A DNA stretch of 64,000 nt from Cyanobacterium sp. HL-69 (GTDB taxonomy: Bacteria > Cyanobacteriota > Cyanobacteriia > Cyanobacteriales > Cyanobacteriaceae), in assembly GCA_002813895.1 (NCBI GenBank), contig CP024912.1, positions 992,001 through 1,056,000 of the forward strand, given 5' to 3'. The position numbers and the translations under genes are program-made. Below the pieces are notes generated by a model. That model searched no databases. It had not been told where the DNA came from and was given only the letters and a program-made list of their open reading frames with translations. Position 1 is the first letter of the stretch. Each line of letters starts with the position of its first letter. Of the stretch, positions 16,900 to 26,721 are shown in pieces.

Positions 16900-17577
16900 A
16901 TGCTTTCCTTAAAAAATGTCGGTTATCACCCCGCCGCCACCCCTAGTCCTATCATTGAAAATATTAACTTTAACCTCGAACCCCAAAAACTAGGATTAAT
17001 AGTTGGCAAAAGTGGCTCAGGCAAAACCACCCTTCTCGAAATCTTAGCTGGATTAGCCGAAAACACCAGCGGAAAAATTTTTTGGGAAAAAGAAGAAATC
17101 ACCTCCGTCGAACTACAACAACTAAGCGGATTAGTATTTCAATTCCCCGAAAGACATTTTTGTGGCTCTAACGTATTAGAAGAATTACGCCTCGGACATC
17201 CCGAATTAAGCGCCATCAGGGTAAAAGAAGCCCTCACAGAAGTAGGTTTAGGACATCTAAGCTATGAAACCCCACCCCATGCCCTCAGTGGTGGACAACA
17301 AAGACGGTTATCCCTTGCCGTGCAACTGATTCGCCAACCCAGTATCCTATTACTAGATGAACCCACAGCGGGATTAGATTGGTTAATGCGCGATCAATTA
17401 GTAAATCTTTTGAGTAAATTAAAACAACATTGGACACTTTTGATCGTTACCCATGATGCTAGTGATTTACTCTCCATTGCCGACTACTGTTGGCGCATCG
17501 AAGCAGGAAACATTGAAGCGGTTTCGCCCTCTGATTTTACCGTTAAACCACAACTCCAAATGGATTTCCATAGATAA
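16900..17577 (+). CDS. ABC transporter ATP-binding protein (ECF/CbiO-like)
   Basis: This 225-residue ATPase subunit has Walker A VGKSGSGKTT (about 35-44), a Q-loop in FQFPERHF, signature ALSGGQQRR, Walker B ILLLDEPTAGLD and switch His in VTHDASD. The sequence FPERHFCG in the Q-loop and its small size resemble energy-coupling-factor ATPases found in cyanobacteria and plastids. No permease gene is adjacent, so substrate and partners are unknown. Confidence 0.85.
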   Translation: MLSLKNVGYHPAATPSPIIENINFNLEPQKLGLIVGKSGSGKTTLLEILAGLAENTSGKIFWEKEEITSVELQQLSGLVFQFPERHFCGSNVLEELRLGHPELSAIRVKEALTEVGLGHLSYETPPHALSGGQQRRLSLAVQLIRQPSILLLDEPTAGLDWLMRDQLVNLLSKLKQHWTLLIVTHDASDLLSIADYCWRIEAGNIEAVSPSDFTVKPQLQMDFHR

Positions 17578-17637
17578 TCCATACACTATCTCGATGAGCA
17601 TATTCTATGAGTAGTGTCTTTACCTTTGCGATCGCCC

Positions 17638-17829
17638 TTACCTGAATATTACAGTAATCAATTTACCAATACCGTTTCGAATTTGATCAGCATTAACAGC
17701 ATTACGATAAACTTTTAACAAGCAGGTGGTTTGTGCCAACTTACCTAATAATCCTAGTGTATCTGGTGGGGTTGGCACGGGTTTCGTGGGAGTGAATAGT
17801 ACATCAATCTCCCTTTTTTCACTCATCAT
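17638..17829 (-). CDS. Possible small protein, unrecognised
   Basis: A 63-codon frame on the minus strand lies in the 359-bp gap between the ABC gene and ndhF; a stretch rich in Pro and Thr (TPTKPVPTPPDTLG) is its only feature. No homologue is recognised and the ribosome-binding site is weak. The rest of this gap should hold the ndhF promoter, but no clear -35/-10 pair stands out. It may be a chance frame. Confidence 0.22.
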   Translation of the reverse strand: MMSEKREIDVLFTPTKPVPTPPDTLGLLGKLAQTTCLLKVYRNAVNADQIRNGIGKLITVIFR

Positions 17830-17936
17830 GGGGAAATTGAGACATCGTTTAGAACGAAATAAAATCTTAGTTGATCATTGACAGTAATGATATGTCACAA
17901 TGATAGCGTTATGGATAAATCAAATAAATAATCCAC

Positions 17937-19943
17937 ATGGACAGTTTAAAATTATATGAATATGCTTGGTTAGTGCCAACTTTACCCCTACTCTCTGCAA
18001 TGATAGTGGGTATTGGCTTAATCTCTTTTAACCAAGCCACTAATAAATTAAGGCAGGTTAATTCAATCTTTATTATCTCCACATTGGGAGCTTGTCTAAC
18101 CCTTTCTGTGGCTCTGTTCTGGAGTCAGTGGCAAGGAGCAGAACCCTACACAAAAATGATTGAATGGGCATCAGCGGGAGATTTTTCCCTGAGTATGGGT
18201 TACACCATCGATCACCTTAGCTCATTGATGCTGGTTATCGTTACCACCGTGGCACTATTGGTGATGATTTACACCGATGGTTACATGGCTCACGATGAAG
18301 GTTATGTGCGTTTTTATGCCTATCTGAGCATCTTTAGTGCTTCGATGTTGGGTTTAGTAGTTAGCCCTAACCTTGTGCAAGTGTATATCTTTTGGGAATT
18401 GGTGGGGATGTGTTCTTATCTACTCATCGGTTTCTGGTACGATCGCAAAGCGGCCGCTGATGCTTGTCAAAAGGCTTTTGTTACCAATCGTGTGGGTGAC
18501 TTTGGCTTATTACTGGGAATGCTCGGTTTATATTGGGCAACGGGTAGCTTCGACTTTGGCGAAATGGGCATTAGGCTTCATGAATTGGTTGTTTCAGGAG
18601 AACTTGCTGGATGGTTAGCAGCATTATTTGCGGTTTTGGTCTTTTTAGGTCCGGTTGCAAAATCAGCCCAGTTCCCTCTCCATGTATGGCTTCCTGATGC
18701 TATGGAAGGTCCTACCCCTATCTCCGCTCTTATTCATGCTGCTACCATGGTGGCCGCTGGGGTATTTTTGATCGCTAGGATGTACCCTGTATTTGAGCCT
18801 ATTCCTGTGGCTATGGATTTAGTATCTTGGGTGGGTTGTTTTACTGCCCTATTGGGTGCAACTATTGCTTTGACTCAAAATGACATTAAAAAGGGTTTGG
18901 CATATTCCACTATTTCTCAGTTAGGATATATGGTAATGGCTATGGGTATCGGTGCTTATAGTGCTGGTTTATTTCACCTTATGACCCATGCTTATTTTAA
19001 AGCGATGCTTTTCCTCTGTTCTGGTTCTGTAATCCATGGTATGGAAGAAGTGGTCGGACATGAGCCTGTATTGGCACAGGATATGCGTTTGATGGGTAAT
19101 TTACGCAAATATATGCCCATTACTTCTAGTTGTTTTTTGATTGGTACTTTGGCCATTTGTGGTATTCCTCCTTTTGCTGGATTTTGGTCGAAGGATGAAA
19201 TTTTAGGCTTGGCTTTTGAGGCAAATCCTGCTCTATGGTTAATCGGCTGGTTAACTGCTGGTTTGACCGCTTTTTATATGTTCCGTATGTATTTCATGAC
19301 CTTTGAGGGTGACTTTAGAGGTAAGGATCATCAAATTCAAGAGGAGTTGTTGGCAGCGGCGAATATTATTCCCACTGATGAAGGACATCACGGAGAAAAA
19401 CCCCACGAATCTCCTTTAACTATGACTTTTCCCTTGATGATGTTGGCTATTCCTTCTATGTTGGTTGGTTTCTTGGGAATGCCTTGGAATAACCGTTTCG
19501 AGGAATTTATTGCTTCTCCTAATGAGGCGGTGACGGAAGTTGCTCACCATTTTGATTTGACTGAGTTTCTCATCATGGCTGGTAATTCTGTGGGCATTGC
19601 TTTAATTGGTATTACTTTGGCCTCTTTGATGTATAGCAGTAAGAAAATTGACCCCAGTGCGATCGCCTCTAAGTTCCCCACTTTATACCAATTTTCCCTT
19701 AATAAATGGTACTTTGACGAATTTTATGACAGTGTTTTTGTCAAAGGATGTCGCCGTATCGCTCGGGGCATCATGGAGGTTGATTACAAAGTGGTAGATG
19801 GTGCAGTTAACCTAACGGGTTTATTTACCATCGTCAGTGGTGAAGGTTTGAAGTATCTGGAAAATGGACGAGCGCAATTTTATGCCCTCATTGTTTTTGG
19901 TGCTGTATTGAGCTTTGTTATTGCTTTTAGTGTCATTGGTTAA
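17937..19943 (+). CDS. ndhF: NDH-1 subunit NdhF (NAD(P)H dehydrogenase subunit 5)
   Basis: This 668-residue polytopic thylakoid protein is the antiporter-like distal subunit of NDH-1L, used in respiration and cyclic electron flow. Conserved regions include YIFWELVGMCSYLLIGFW, FPLHVWLPDAMEGPTPISA and LIHAATMVAAGVFL, with the proton-channel Glu/Lys/His pattern of the family. The C-terminal helix HL region is present, so this is the NdhF1 (NDH-1L) type and not NdhF3/F4 by overall sequence; that subtype call is from memory of the family. A terminator follows 29 bp downstream. Confidence 0.95.
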   Translation: MDSLKLYEYAWLVPTLPLLSAMIVGIGLISFNQATNKLRQVNSIFIISTLGACLTLSVALFWSQWQGAEPYTKMIEWASAGDFSLSMGYTIDHLSSLMLVIVTTVALLVMIYTDGYMAHDEGYVRFYAYLSIFSASMLGLVVSPNLVQVYIFWELVGMCSYLLIGFWYDRKAAADACQKAFVTNRVGDFGLLLGMLGLYWATGSFDFGEMGIRLHELVVSGELAGWLAALFAVLVFLGPVAKSAQFPLHVWLPDAMEGPTPISALIHAATMVAAGVFLIARMYPVFEPIPVAMDLVSWVGCFTALLGATIALTQNDIKKGLAYSTISQLGYMVMAMGIGAYSAGLFHLMTHAYFKAMLFLCSGSVIHGMEEVVGHEPVLAQDMRLMGNLRKYMPITSSCFLIGTLAICGIPPFAGFWSKDEILGLAFEANPALWLIGWLTAGLTAFYMFRMYFMTFEGDFRGKDHQIQEELLAAANIIPTDEGHHGEKPHESPLTMTFPLMMLAIPSMLVGFLGMPWNNRFEEFIASPNEAVTEVAHHFDLTEFLIMAGNSVGIALIGITLASLMYSSKKIDPSAIASKFPTLYQFSLNKWYFDEFYDSVFVKGCRRIARGIMEVDYKVVDGAVNLTGLFTIVSGEGLKYLENGRAQFYALIVFGAVLSFVIAFSVIG

Positions 19944-19972
19944 ACACTACGACAATTCAAATTAATATTAGG

Positions 19973-19998
19973 GGTGCAACATAGTTGCACCTTTTTTT
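19973..19998 (+). terminator. Terminator of ndhF
   Basis: Perfect 8-bp stem GGTGCAAC/GTTGCACC with loop ATA, followed by seven T (19992-19998). Confidence 0.92.
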
Positions 19999-20113
19999 GT
20001 GGCATTTTGTTCTGTTACATTTAGAGAATTTAATTTGAAGACAAGGATAGATATAGGCAAAACGAGAAAAACATCTAAAATAGTCTCATTAATTACTAAT
20101 ATGTACTTTGATT

Positions 20114-20530
20114 ATGATGAATGCAATCAAGAAAATATTAATTGGTTTTTTTCTAATCATCGGTTTACCCATAACTTCCTTAGCTCTTTTTCAAATAATT
20201 GATAGTAATACCGCTCAAGATGACAGAGAAGGGGCGATCGCAGCTTTATTTATTCTCGGTTTACCTCCCACAGGTATCGCTACTTACTTAATCTTGGATT
20301 TAAAACATAATCAAAGAAACAATGTTGACAAAAATAAAATTGATAAAGAACAAATATTCTTGCAGATATTAGCAGAAAATGAAGGAGAAATAACGGTACT
20401 AAAATTTGCTTTACAAGCTCAATTACCCGTAGAAAAAGCCAAAGAATATTTAGATAATAAAGCTCAAGAGTTGGACGGTAATTTTTCAGTAAATGATCAG
20501 GCAGGAATAGTTTATAAATTCTATATTTAA
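20114..20530 (+). CDS. Small membrane-anchored hypothetical protein
   Basis: It has about 138 residues from an ATG at 20114 (a TTG at 20108 and an ATG at 20117 are alternatives). The N-terminal half has two hydrophobic segments (ILIGFFLIIGLPITSLALF and IAALFILGLPPTGIATYLIL). The C-terminal half looks like a winged-helix or coiled fold (LKFALQAQLPVEKAKEYLDNKA). Similar two-helix plus helix-turn-helix-like proteins occur in cyanobacteria with no assigned function. It stands alone between ndhF and ccaA. Confidence 0.65.
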   Translation: MMNAIKKILIGFFLIIGLPITSLALFQIIDSNTAQDDREGAIAALFILGLPPTGIATYLILDLKHNQRNNVDKNKIDKEQIFLQILAENEGEITVLKFALQAQLPVEKAKEYLDNKAQELDGNFSVNDQAGIVYKFYI

Positions 20531-20611
20531 AACATTTTTTTATTAAATAACCTTATTTATTGACTTCCCCTAAAATAAGTAATATTTATTACTATCCCAA
20601 GGAGATGTAAA

Positions 20612-20640
20612 TTGTTCATGTACCCTTGGTAAGGTATAAT
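20612..20640 (+). promoter_or_regulatory. Sigma70-type promoter of ccaA
   Basis: TTGTTC (20612-20617) and TATAAT (20635-20640) are 17 bp apart, a near-consensus pair 57 bp before the ccaA ATG. A CCCAAGG/CCTTGG inverted repeat overlaps the -35 and spacer (20596-20629) and could be an operator. Confidence 0.65.
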
Positions 20641-20696
20641 CAGACACGGTCATTACAACGAGATAAAAGACACGAGAGCATAGCTAAAGAGAAACC

Positions 20697-21554
20697 ATGA
20701 AAAAGCTGATCGAAGGACTACACCGCTTCCATGCTGGTTATTTTGAAAGCCACAAAGAATTATTTGAAAAACTTTCCCAAGGACAACATCCCCGTATTCT
20801 CTTCATTACTTGTTCTGATTCTCGTATTGACCCCAATCTTATCACCCAAGCCAATGTAGGTGATTTGTTTGTAATTCGTAACGCAGGAAATATAGTGCCG
20901 CCCTACGGTGCTACCAATGGAGGAGAAGGGGCATCCATTGAATATGCCATCACCGCCCTTGGTATTGAGCATATAATCGTCTGTGGTCATTCCCATTGTG
21001 GAGCGATGAAGGGTTTGTTAAAAATGTCTAAGCTAGAAGACCAAATGCCTTTGGTTTATGAATGGTTAAAACAGGCAGAAGCTACCCGTCGTCTTCTAAG
21101 AGATAATTATGGAGATCTTTCCGATGAAGAAGTTTTACCCATTGCGATCGCCGAAAATGTCCTCACTCAACTAGAAAATTTAGCCACTTATCCCGTCATC
21201 AGAAGTAAACTATATCAAGGTAAATTAGCACTTCATGCTTGGGTGTATAACATTGAATCTGGAGATGTCCTCGCTTATGATCCCCTTAGCCATGATTTTG
21301 TTGATTTAGAAACTAGAAACGCTCCCCCTGAATTTATATATGATCTAAAACCCACTAATTATTATCGTAAGGTATCTGGCAATCTTGCGGATAAAACTGA
21401 TAATTCCCATGGCAGTCAAAATACTCCCAAATCCTCACCAATGAGCAAACAATTACAAGAAACCAATAAGATTAACACTGTCGCAGAAAACTATCCTCGC
21501 TCTAATCGTCTTTCTGCCGAACAAGCCGAGCGTATTTATAAAGGCTCTTATTAG
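20697..21554 (+). CDS. ccaA: Beta-carbonic anhydrase CcaA (carboxysomal)
   Basis: This enzyme converts bicarbonate to CO2 next to Rubisco inside the carboxysome. It has 285 residues. Zinc ligands lie in CSDSR (Cys about 39, Asp/Arg pair) and HSHCGAMKG (His about 98, Cys 101). The roughly 70-residue extension after the catalytic fold, ending SAEQAERIYKGSY, is the part that docks carboxysomal CcaA onto CcmM/CcmN. It faces the ccm operon, with stop codons 72 bp apart, so the CO2-concentrating genes form one block. Confidence 0.95.
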   Translation: MKKLIEGLHRFHAGYFESHKELFEKLSQGQHPRILFITCSDSRIDPNLITQANVGDLFVIRNAGNIVPPYGATNGGEGASIEYAITALGIEHIIVCGHSHCGAMKGLLKMSKLEDQMPLVYEWLKQAEATRRLLRDNYGDLSDEEVLPIAIAENVLTQLENLATYPVIRSKLYQGKLALHAWVYNIESGDVLAYDPLSHDFVDLETRNAPPEFIYDLKPTNYYRKVSGNLADKTDNSHGSQNTPKSSPMSKQLQETNKINTVAENYPRSNRLSAEQAERIYKGSY

Positions 21555-21626
21555 TAATTGATAATGGGATATAGGTAAAAATTGGGGCATTTAAGTAAGA
21601 GTGAAAAACGCTCTGGCCCTTTGTTT

Positions 21627-22379
21627 TTAAGTGTGTTGAGGGGGTATATTTTTTTCAGGGAATAGGGTGACGAATAGTCTGTTAATATAAAACTTTCCTG
21701 CGACTTCTTGGGAGTCTGATTTCACTATACCCCAAGGATCTTCATCGGTTCTGGTTGGCTCTTGATTTTCTTCTTTATTTAGAATATCTTCTGGGCTTTC
21801 TTGGTTATCTTGACTATCTGGGGAAGTGTTATTATCTATTTGATTTTGGGGCGTTGGAATAGATGGAATTTTGTTTCTATACTTGTTAAGATGCTCTTGT
21901 TGTTTCTTGGCATCAGTTTTGGCTTTGTCGGATTCTGGGGCGGTGGTAATTTCTTGATTTTCCTCTAATATATCTTCTGAAGGGGTAGAGGATTCGGGAA
22001 TAGTCTCACTTTCTATGGTAACAGTTCTGGAGCGATCGCCCTTTACCGTACCAGAAGGAATCACGTTCAAAGGCTCAATATCTGTATTATAAATCGTTAC
22101 CGCCGAACCGATAGACACTTGATTACCGATGATACATTGCCCAAAAATAAGACAACCAGCCCCCAAAATGGCATTGGCTTTAATTTCTATGGTAGCGTCA
22201 GGAAAAGCAGTAATAATAGAACCCATGCCCAAGCACACACCCCCATGGATGATGATTTTTGACCCCTCGGGAGCATTTATGATCACACCATCAGCAATTA
22301 CCGCACTATCATCAATGGTGACATCGCCTCTGATTTGAATATTTTTAATGGTGCTTGGTTGCAGAATGGGTAATGACAT
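21627..22379 (-). CDS. ccmN: Carboxysome assembly protein CcmN
   Basis: This adaptor ties the CcmM/Rubisco core to the CcmK shell. The N-terminal half has left-handed beta-helix (hexapeptide) repeats, for example GDVTIDDSAVIADGVIINAP and ANAILGAGCLIFGQCIIGNQ. A long acidic, low-complexity linker follows (about residues 125-215). The C-terminal encapsulation peptide has the amphipathic pattern GKFYINRLFVTLFPE. Length 250. It is the last gene of the ccm operon, 225 bp beyond ccmM, with a hairpin in between. Confidence 0.95.
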   Translation of the reverse strand: MSLPILQPSTIKNIQIRGDVTIDDSAVIADGVIINAPEGSKIIIHGGVCLGMGSIITAFPDATIEIKANAILGAGCLIFGQCIIGNQVSIGSAVTIYNTDIEPLNVIPSGTVKGDRSRTVTIESETIPESSTPSEDILEENQEITTAPESDKAKTDAKKQQEHLNKYRNKIPSIPTPQNQIDNNTSPDSQDNQESPEDILNKEENQEPTRTDEDPWGIVKSDSQEVAGKFYINRLFVTLFPEKNIPPQHT

Positions 22380-22552
22380 TCGAGCTAAATTATGTTTTTG
22401 AACTTTAAAAAAATGAAATATAAAAGGTATTAATTAATAATTAATATATATTGAAATAGATTAGAAAACTAATATTTTTGATAGAAACTAAATTTAAATT
22501 TACTTTATTTATTGCCTAGAAATAGCTTTTAAAAATTAAAAATTGATTTTAT

Positions 22553-22595
22553 CCCCCTCATTATTATCAACTAATGAGCAATAATTGAGAGGGGG
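22553..22595 (-). terminator. Hairpin between ccmM and ccmN (partial terminator or attenuator)
   Basis: On the minus strand CCCCCTCTCAATTATT and AATAATGAGGGGG form an imperfect long stem, followed by a T-rich tract. It starts 10 bp after the ccmM stop and before ccmN, so it may lower ccmN expression relative to ccmM. Confidence 0.5.
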
Positions 22596-22604
22596 AAATA
22601 AAAA

Positions 22605-24620
22605 CTACGGGCGCTGGATAATAGCTTCCGCTACACGTTTTCTGGCATCGGTATCAATACCAATCATACGGACATATTCGCCGTCATGGTCTTGAAGACA
22701 ACCTTCTAAGGCTCTGATAACCTCAGATTCGTTGGTGCTATCGATGGGAGAACAACTCTGCCAAGATTTAGCCTTGAAACGGCGCACGGTGGCGTGTTCA
22801 GTACCAATTTTATAACCTTGGGATAAGAGCGATCGCAACTGCTTAAGTACATCATCCCCTAAACGGCTACTAACGGTATGACCATTACGACCATTAGAAG
22901 AAGCCACCGCAGCAGCGGGACGACTAGCACCATTGGCACTAGGAGAAGTTCTTACAGTGTGAGCTTCAGGGGTGTCTCCAGGCCGCTGGATCATCATTTC
23001 CAATACACGACGTTTAGCTTCGGCGTCAATGCCAATCATGCGCACATATTCTCCTGCATGATCTTTCATACAACCCTCTAGGGCCGTTAAAACATCCCGT
23101 TCATTGGTTGCCTTGATAGGAGAACAACTCTTCCAAGACTTGGCTTTAAAGTGGCGTAGATCAGCGTGTTCAGTACCAATGTGATAACCCTGACTCAACA
23201 AAGAACGCACCTGTTGCACCGCATCAGCACTTAAGCTAGTGGCCACCGAGCCACCATTACCATTACTACGAGGGGCATGGCTCGCGCCATTACTACCCCC
23301 AGAAGCGGACTCCCCCGGGCGCTGGATGATGGTTTGGGATACCCGTTTTTTCGCTTGAGGATCTACCCCAATAATACGCACGTATTCCCCATCAAACTCT
23401 TTGAGATAACCCTGTAAGGTTTTGACTGCCTCATTCACAGAATTGGTGGTAATACTAGGAGCAGTGATCCAAGATTTTGCCTTGAAGCGACGTAGATCTG
23501 CGTGTTCTACCCCAATGTTAAAACCGCCCTGTATGAGCGATCGCACTTCTCCACTAATATCAGTACCATTGGCCGCCACCACAGAAGCACCACCGCCATT
23601 ACTACTAGCCTGAGCCACCGCAGGAGCGACGGAAGTAGTATTTAAACGGGAAGGTTGCCCGGGGGTATCATCGGGGCGCTGGATAATAATTTCTGCCACC
23701 CTTGCCTTTGCCTGGGTATCCACCCCAATCAAACGAACATATTCCCCTTGATGTTCATTTAAAAAACTTTCTAAGTGCGCTAAAACTTGGGCTTCTTGGG
23801 TGCTATTGTCGATGGAACCAGTCAACCAAGACTTAGTTTTGAAACGACGTACACTCGCATACTCCACCCCAATTTTATAACCCTGTCTGAGCAGAGAACG
23901 AACTTGATTTACTATATCTGTATTTAAACTCATATTAGTTACTGATTGATAACTATTACTATCTTGATTATTATTATGATTAGACGAAACAGAGACACCC
24001 TCAGTGCGGAAACTTGCCATACAAGCATCATTTTCAGCACAAAGATAACCCTGTGCCAAAGCCTCATTGACATGAACTACATGGGCCGCAAACTCCTTGT
24101 CTTCAGGTTGAATATCAGGAAGACGATCAGCTTGTTGTTGATTAGTAATAATTGACCCCGAAGGAATGTACTTTCCTGGGGGAATCTCCACATCCTGAAT
24201 CAGTACGTGCATCATTACGATACAACCATCACCCACTCTGGCATTAAAAATTGTGGAACGAAACCCGATAAAACAATTATTACCCACATAGGCAGGTCCA
24301 TGAATTAAACATAAATGAGTAATACAAGTTTCCTTACCAATCCAAACTGAATAGTCTTTGCCATCCTCACCCCTGACTCGACCTTTTTCCAAACCATGAA
24401 TTACCACCCCATCTTGAATATTGCTATCATCACCAATATAAAAGGGAGTACCTTCATCCGCACGAATAGAAGTACCGGGGGCTACCATCACATGGGAACC
24501 CACCGTCACATCACCGATTAGATTAGAAAAAGAGTGAACATAGGCAGTTTCATCTACCCTCGGCTCGGTCAAATTCTTTGACCAAGGAGTAGGGGGCGCT
24601 GCCATTCTAGGGACGCGCAT
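22605..24620 (-). CDS. ccmM: Carboxysome scaffold CcmM with four Rubisco small-subunit-like repeats
   Basis: It has 671 residues from the ATG at 24620, which has GGAGG 6 bp upstream; a further ATG at 24632 overlaps that site and is unlikely. The N-terminal part is a gamma-carbonic-anhydrase-like beta helix (residues about 1-200). Four small-subunit-like modules follow, each with the pattern [25 protein letters not shown] and ending near IIQRP, joined by Ser/Gly/Asn linkers. The modules glue Rubisco together. An ATG at 23933 ([10 protein letters not shown]) directly before module 1 could start the short CcmM35-like form, though no strong ribosome-binding site precedes it. Confidence 0.96.
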   Translation of the reverse strand: MRVPRMAAPPTPWSKNLTEPRVDETAYVHSFSNLIGDVTVGSHVMVAPGTSIRADEGTPFYIGDDSNIQDGVVIHGLEKGRVRGEDGKDYSVWIGKETCITHLCLIHGPAYVGNNCFIGFRSTIFNARVGDGCIVMMHVLIQDVEIPPGKYIPSGSIITNQQQADRLPDIQPEDKEFAAHVVHVNEALAQGYLCAENDACMASFRTEGVSVSSNHNNNQDSNSYQSVTNMSLNTDIVNQVRSLLRQGYKIGVEYASVRRFKTKSWLTGSIDNSTQEAQVLAHLESFLNEHQGEYVRLIGVDTQAKARVAEIIIQRPDDTPGQPSRLNTTSVAPAVAQASSNGGGASVVAANGTDISGEVRSLIQGGFNIGVEHADLRRFKAKSWITAPSITTNSVNEAVKTLQGYLKEFDGEYVRIIGVDPQAKKRVSQTIIQRPGESASGGSNGASHAPRSNGNGGSVATSLSADAVQQVRSLLSQGYHIGTEHADLRHFKAKSWKSCSPIKATNERDVLTALEGCMKDHAGEYVRMIGIDAEAKRRVLEMMIQRPGDTPEAHTVRTSPSANGASRPAAAVASSNGRNGHTVSSRLGDDVLKQLRSLLSQGYKIGTEHATVRRFKAKSWQSCSPIDSTNESEVIRALEGCLQDHDGEYVRMIGIDTDARKRVAEAIIQRP

Positions 24621-24746
24621 GAAAACCTCCATTTTTTTATACTACGATCTGTTATGAAAGGACAAAAGAGGTTAACAAGTTCCCTGTTATTCTTCGTTAG
24701 TCTCCTTGTCCTCGTGGTGTTGAGAAAGGAAAAAGGCAGTAGATTA

Positions 24747-25055
24747 TTAATACATTCTCTCCTCATCTTTCTTGCTATAGAGCGTTCCTGATGCGACTGT
24801 AACTGTATCAATAATGCCCACCACCATGGCATCTACAGGACGATTTTCTTGCCCTGCTTCCTTTCTTGCCGCACTGCCCCTAGTCAGTAAAACCCACTCA
24901 TGAATCCCCGCACCAACAGTATCCCCGGCCACCTCATAGGTAGGAAGAAGATTACCCTCAGCGTCTATTAACTGAACCAAGAGAAGTTTTACCCCAGTCA
25001 AATTCCTTGACTTAAGATTACTAACGACCGTACCGCATACTTGAGCTATTTGCAC
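24747..25055 (-). CDS. ccmL: Carboxysome vertex protein CcmL
   Basis: This 102-residue pentameric shell protein of the EutN/CcmL family caps the carboxysome vertices. The N-terminal MQIAQVCGTVVSNLKS and central GAGIHEWVLLTRGSAAR blocks are characteristic, and DAMVVGIIDTV lies in the last strand. It lies 15 bp after ccmK1 and 126 bp before ccmM in the same operon. Confidence 0.96.
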   Translation of the reverse strand: MQIAQVCGTVVSNLKSRNLTGVKLLLVQLIDAEGNLLPTYEVAGDTVGAGIHEWVLLTRGSAARKEAGQENRPVDAMVVGIIDTVTVASGTLYSKKDEERMY

Positions 25056-25070
25056 TTGATTAACCTAAAA

Positions 25071-25418
25071 TTATGGTCTTCTGTTGCCGCCTAAAGGACG
25101 GGGATTGATGCTTTCTCTGAACTGCTCAACTTCTTCGGTATAACGAATAGGTAATACATATTCGAGGTTTTCGTGGGGACGAGCAATGATGTGGTGAGAT
25201 AATACCTGACCACCATTTACTCTTTTTACATTGTCAATACCCGCAGAGATTGACGCTTGTACTTCGGAGACATCTCCTCTGACGATAACAGTCACACGAC
25301 CACTACCGATTTTTTCATAACCCACAAGGGTTACACGGGCGGCTTTCACCATGGCATCGGCGGCTTCTACCACTGCTGGAAACCCTAGGGTTTCAATCAT
25401 TCCTACTGCAATTGACAT
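25071..25418 (-). CDS. ccmK1: Carboxysome shell hexamer CcmK1-like
   Basis: This 115-residue single BMC-domain protein starts [21 protein letters not shown], with the pore loop near [10 protein letters not shown]. The C-terminal tail ([14 protein letters not shown]) is longer than in its two upstream paralogues, as in CcmK1 of the ccmK2-ccmK1-ccmL order. The hexamers form shell facets and conduct bicarbonate. It follows its paralogue by 59 bp. Confidence 0.93.
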   Translation of the reverse strand: MSIAVGMIETLGFPAVVEAADAMVKAARVTLVGYEKIGSGRVTVIVRGDVSEVQASISAGIDNVKRVNGGQVLSHHIIARPHENLEYVLPIRYTEEVEQFRESINPRPLGGNRRP

Positions 25419-25477
25419 AATCGTTACTTTTTGTTGTTTTGACTGACACTATGATGTTTGTAGGTAGCTATTAAAAA

Positions 25478-25789
25478 TTAATAACTACGGAATTGTTCTA
25501 CTTCTTCGGTGTAACGGATAGGTAAAACGTATTCGAGGTTTTCGTGGGGACGCGCAATGATATGAGTAGAAAGCACTTGACCACCGTTTACTCTGTTAGC
25601 ACCTTCGATACCTGCAGCGATGGAGGCTTGTACTTCTGATACGTCTCCCCTAACGATAACAGTTACACGACCACTACCGATTTTTTCATAACCCACAAGG
25701 GTTACACGGGCGGCTTTCACCATGGAGTCAGCGGCTTCTACTACTGCGGGAAACCCTAGGGTTTCAATCATTCCTACTGCAATTGACAT
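25478..25789 (-). CDS. ccmK2: Carboxysome shell hexamer CcmK2-like
   Basis: This 103-residue BMC-domain protein is nearly identical to the neighbouring paralogues over the N-terminal 55 residues. It differs mainly at [18 protein letters not shown] and has the short C-terminus EQFRSY. The middle of three tandem ccmK genes, with gaps of 59 and 76 bp to its neighbours. DNA identity between copies is high, which points to duplication with ongoing conversion. Confidence 0.93.
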   Translation of the reverse strand: MSIAVGMIETLGFPAVVEAADSMVKAARVTLVGYEKIGSGRVTVIVRGDVSEVQASIAAGIEGANRVNGGQVLSTHIIARPHENLEYVLPIRYTEEVEQFRSY

Positions 25790-25865
25790 AATTAATAGTT
25801 CCTATTTTTGTATTAATTTAAGTTAAAACTACTTATTGTTTTGGTAGTTGAATTAAGGTTTTTCT

Positions 25866-26177
25866 TTAATAGCTACGGAATTGCTCTACTTCTTCGGTAT
25901 AGCGAATGGGTAAAACGTATTCGAGGTTTTCGTGGGGACGAGCGATGATGTGGGTAGAAAGTACTTCTCCACCGTTGACACCATTGGCTCTTTCAATCCC
26001 GGCGGCAATAGATGCCTGTACTTCTGATACGTCTCCTCTGATAATGACGGTTACACGACCACTACCGATTTTTTCATAACCTACAAGGGTTACACGAGCG
26101 GCTTTCACCATGGCATCAGCGGCTTCTACCACTGCTGGAAACCCTAGGGTTTCAATCATTCCTACTGCAATTGACAT
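25866..26177 (-). CDS. ccmK: Third CcmK paralogue, first gene of the ccm operon
   Basis: This 103-residue BMC-domain shell protein is the promoter-proximal copy. It differs from the others at VIIRGDVSE and [15 protein letters not shown]. Many ccm operons have two ccmK genes here (ccmK2, ccmK1); this one has three. Most changes lie on the side facing the loop after the central helix, so it may form mixed hexamers or facets with altered contacts (inference). The upstream 544 bp carries the operon promoter. Confidence 0.92.
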   Translation of the reverse strand: MSIAVGMIETLGFPAVVEAADAMVKAARVTLVGYEKIGSGRVTVIIRGDVSEVQASIAAGIERANGVNGGEVLSTHIIARPHENLEYVLPIRYTEEVEQFRSY

Positions 26178-26721
26178 TTTTGGTTTTTGTTATCTCCTAA
26201 TTCTGTATGTTGTTAAAATTACCATTAAAATAGGACTTTTGTACTACTTTGTTTGACAGCTTATCCCTTTGTATGGGAAAACACTCTAGTTGAGCAAAAA
26301 AAACTAAGGATGTTTAATTTTTTTTGTTTGATAATTCTACTTTGATGTCAGAATTTTAATTTTTATCTAACATAAGCATAAACAAGGGTGGTACGTTTGA
26401 CAAGATAAAGGATGATGATATTTATTAATCTTTTCCTTAATGATTTTTAATGACTCTTAATTTTTCTGATTAAATCTTAACTTTTTCCTCTGCAGGATAA
26501 TCTAGGGTTACAATTTAACAAAAGTCTCGGAAAAGTTTGACTTTATTTTGCTACATTTAAATAAATTTTTGTAACGATATTGTTATTTTTTAGATAATAT
26601 GTGGTATTTACTTGTCCTGATTTTATGTCAATGTTTATGGGGCAAGAATAAATGTTAATTTATCGGTTTCTCCGCAAGTAATATCTTTTACTATTAGGGA
26701 TCAATTAATGAAAATATTTTA
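26178..26721. promoter_or_regulatory. Long divergent region upstream of ccm operon and DegT gene
   Basis: This 544-bp, very AT-rich stretch has no convincing reading frame. It must carry the ccm operon promoter on the minus strand and that of the aminotransferase on the plus strand. No clear -35/-10 pair, riboswitch or repeat was recognised. Its length suggests upstream regulatory sites for CO2-responsive control, which is inference. Confidence 0.4.

Noticed and set aside
22380-22604. AT-rich gap between ccmM and ccmN as an insertion site
   Set aside because: No inverted repeat ends or target duplication; only the single terminator-like hairpin is supported.
24657-24672. GGACAAAAGAGG near ccmM resembles the IS701/MITE end
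   Set aside because: The match is short, lacks the CCC/GGG terminus and has no inverted partner nearby.
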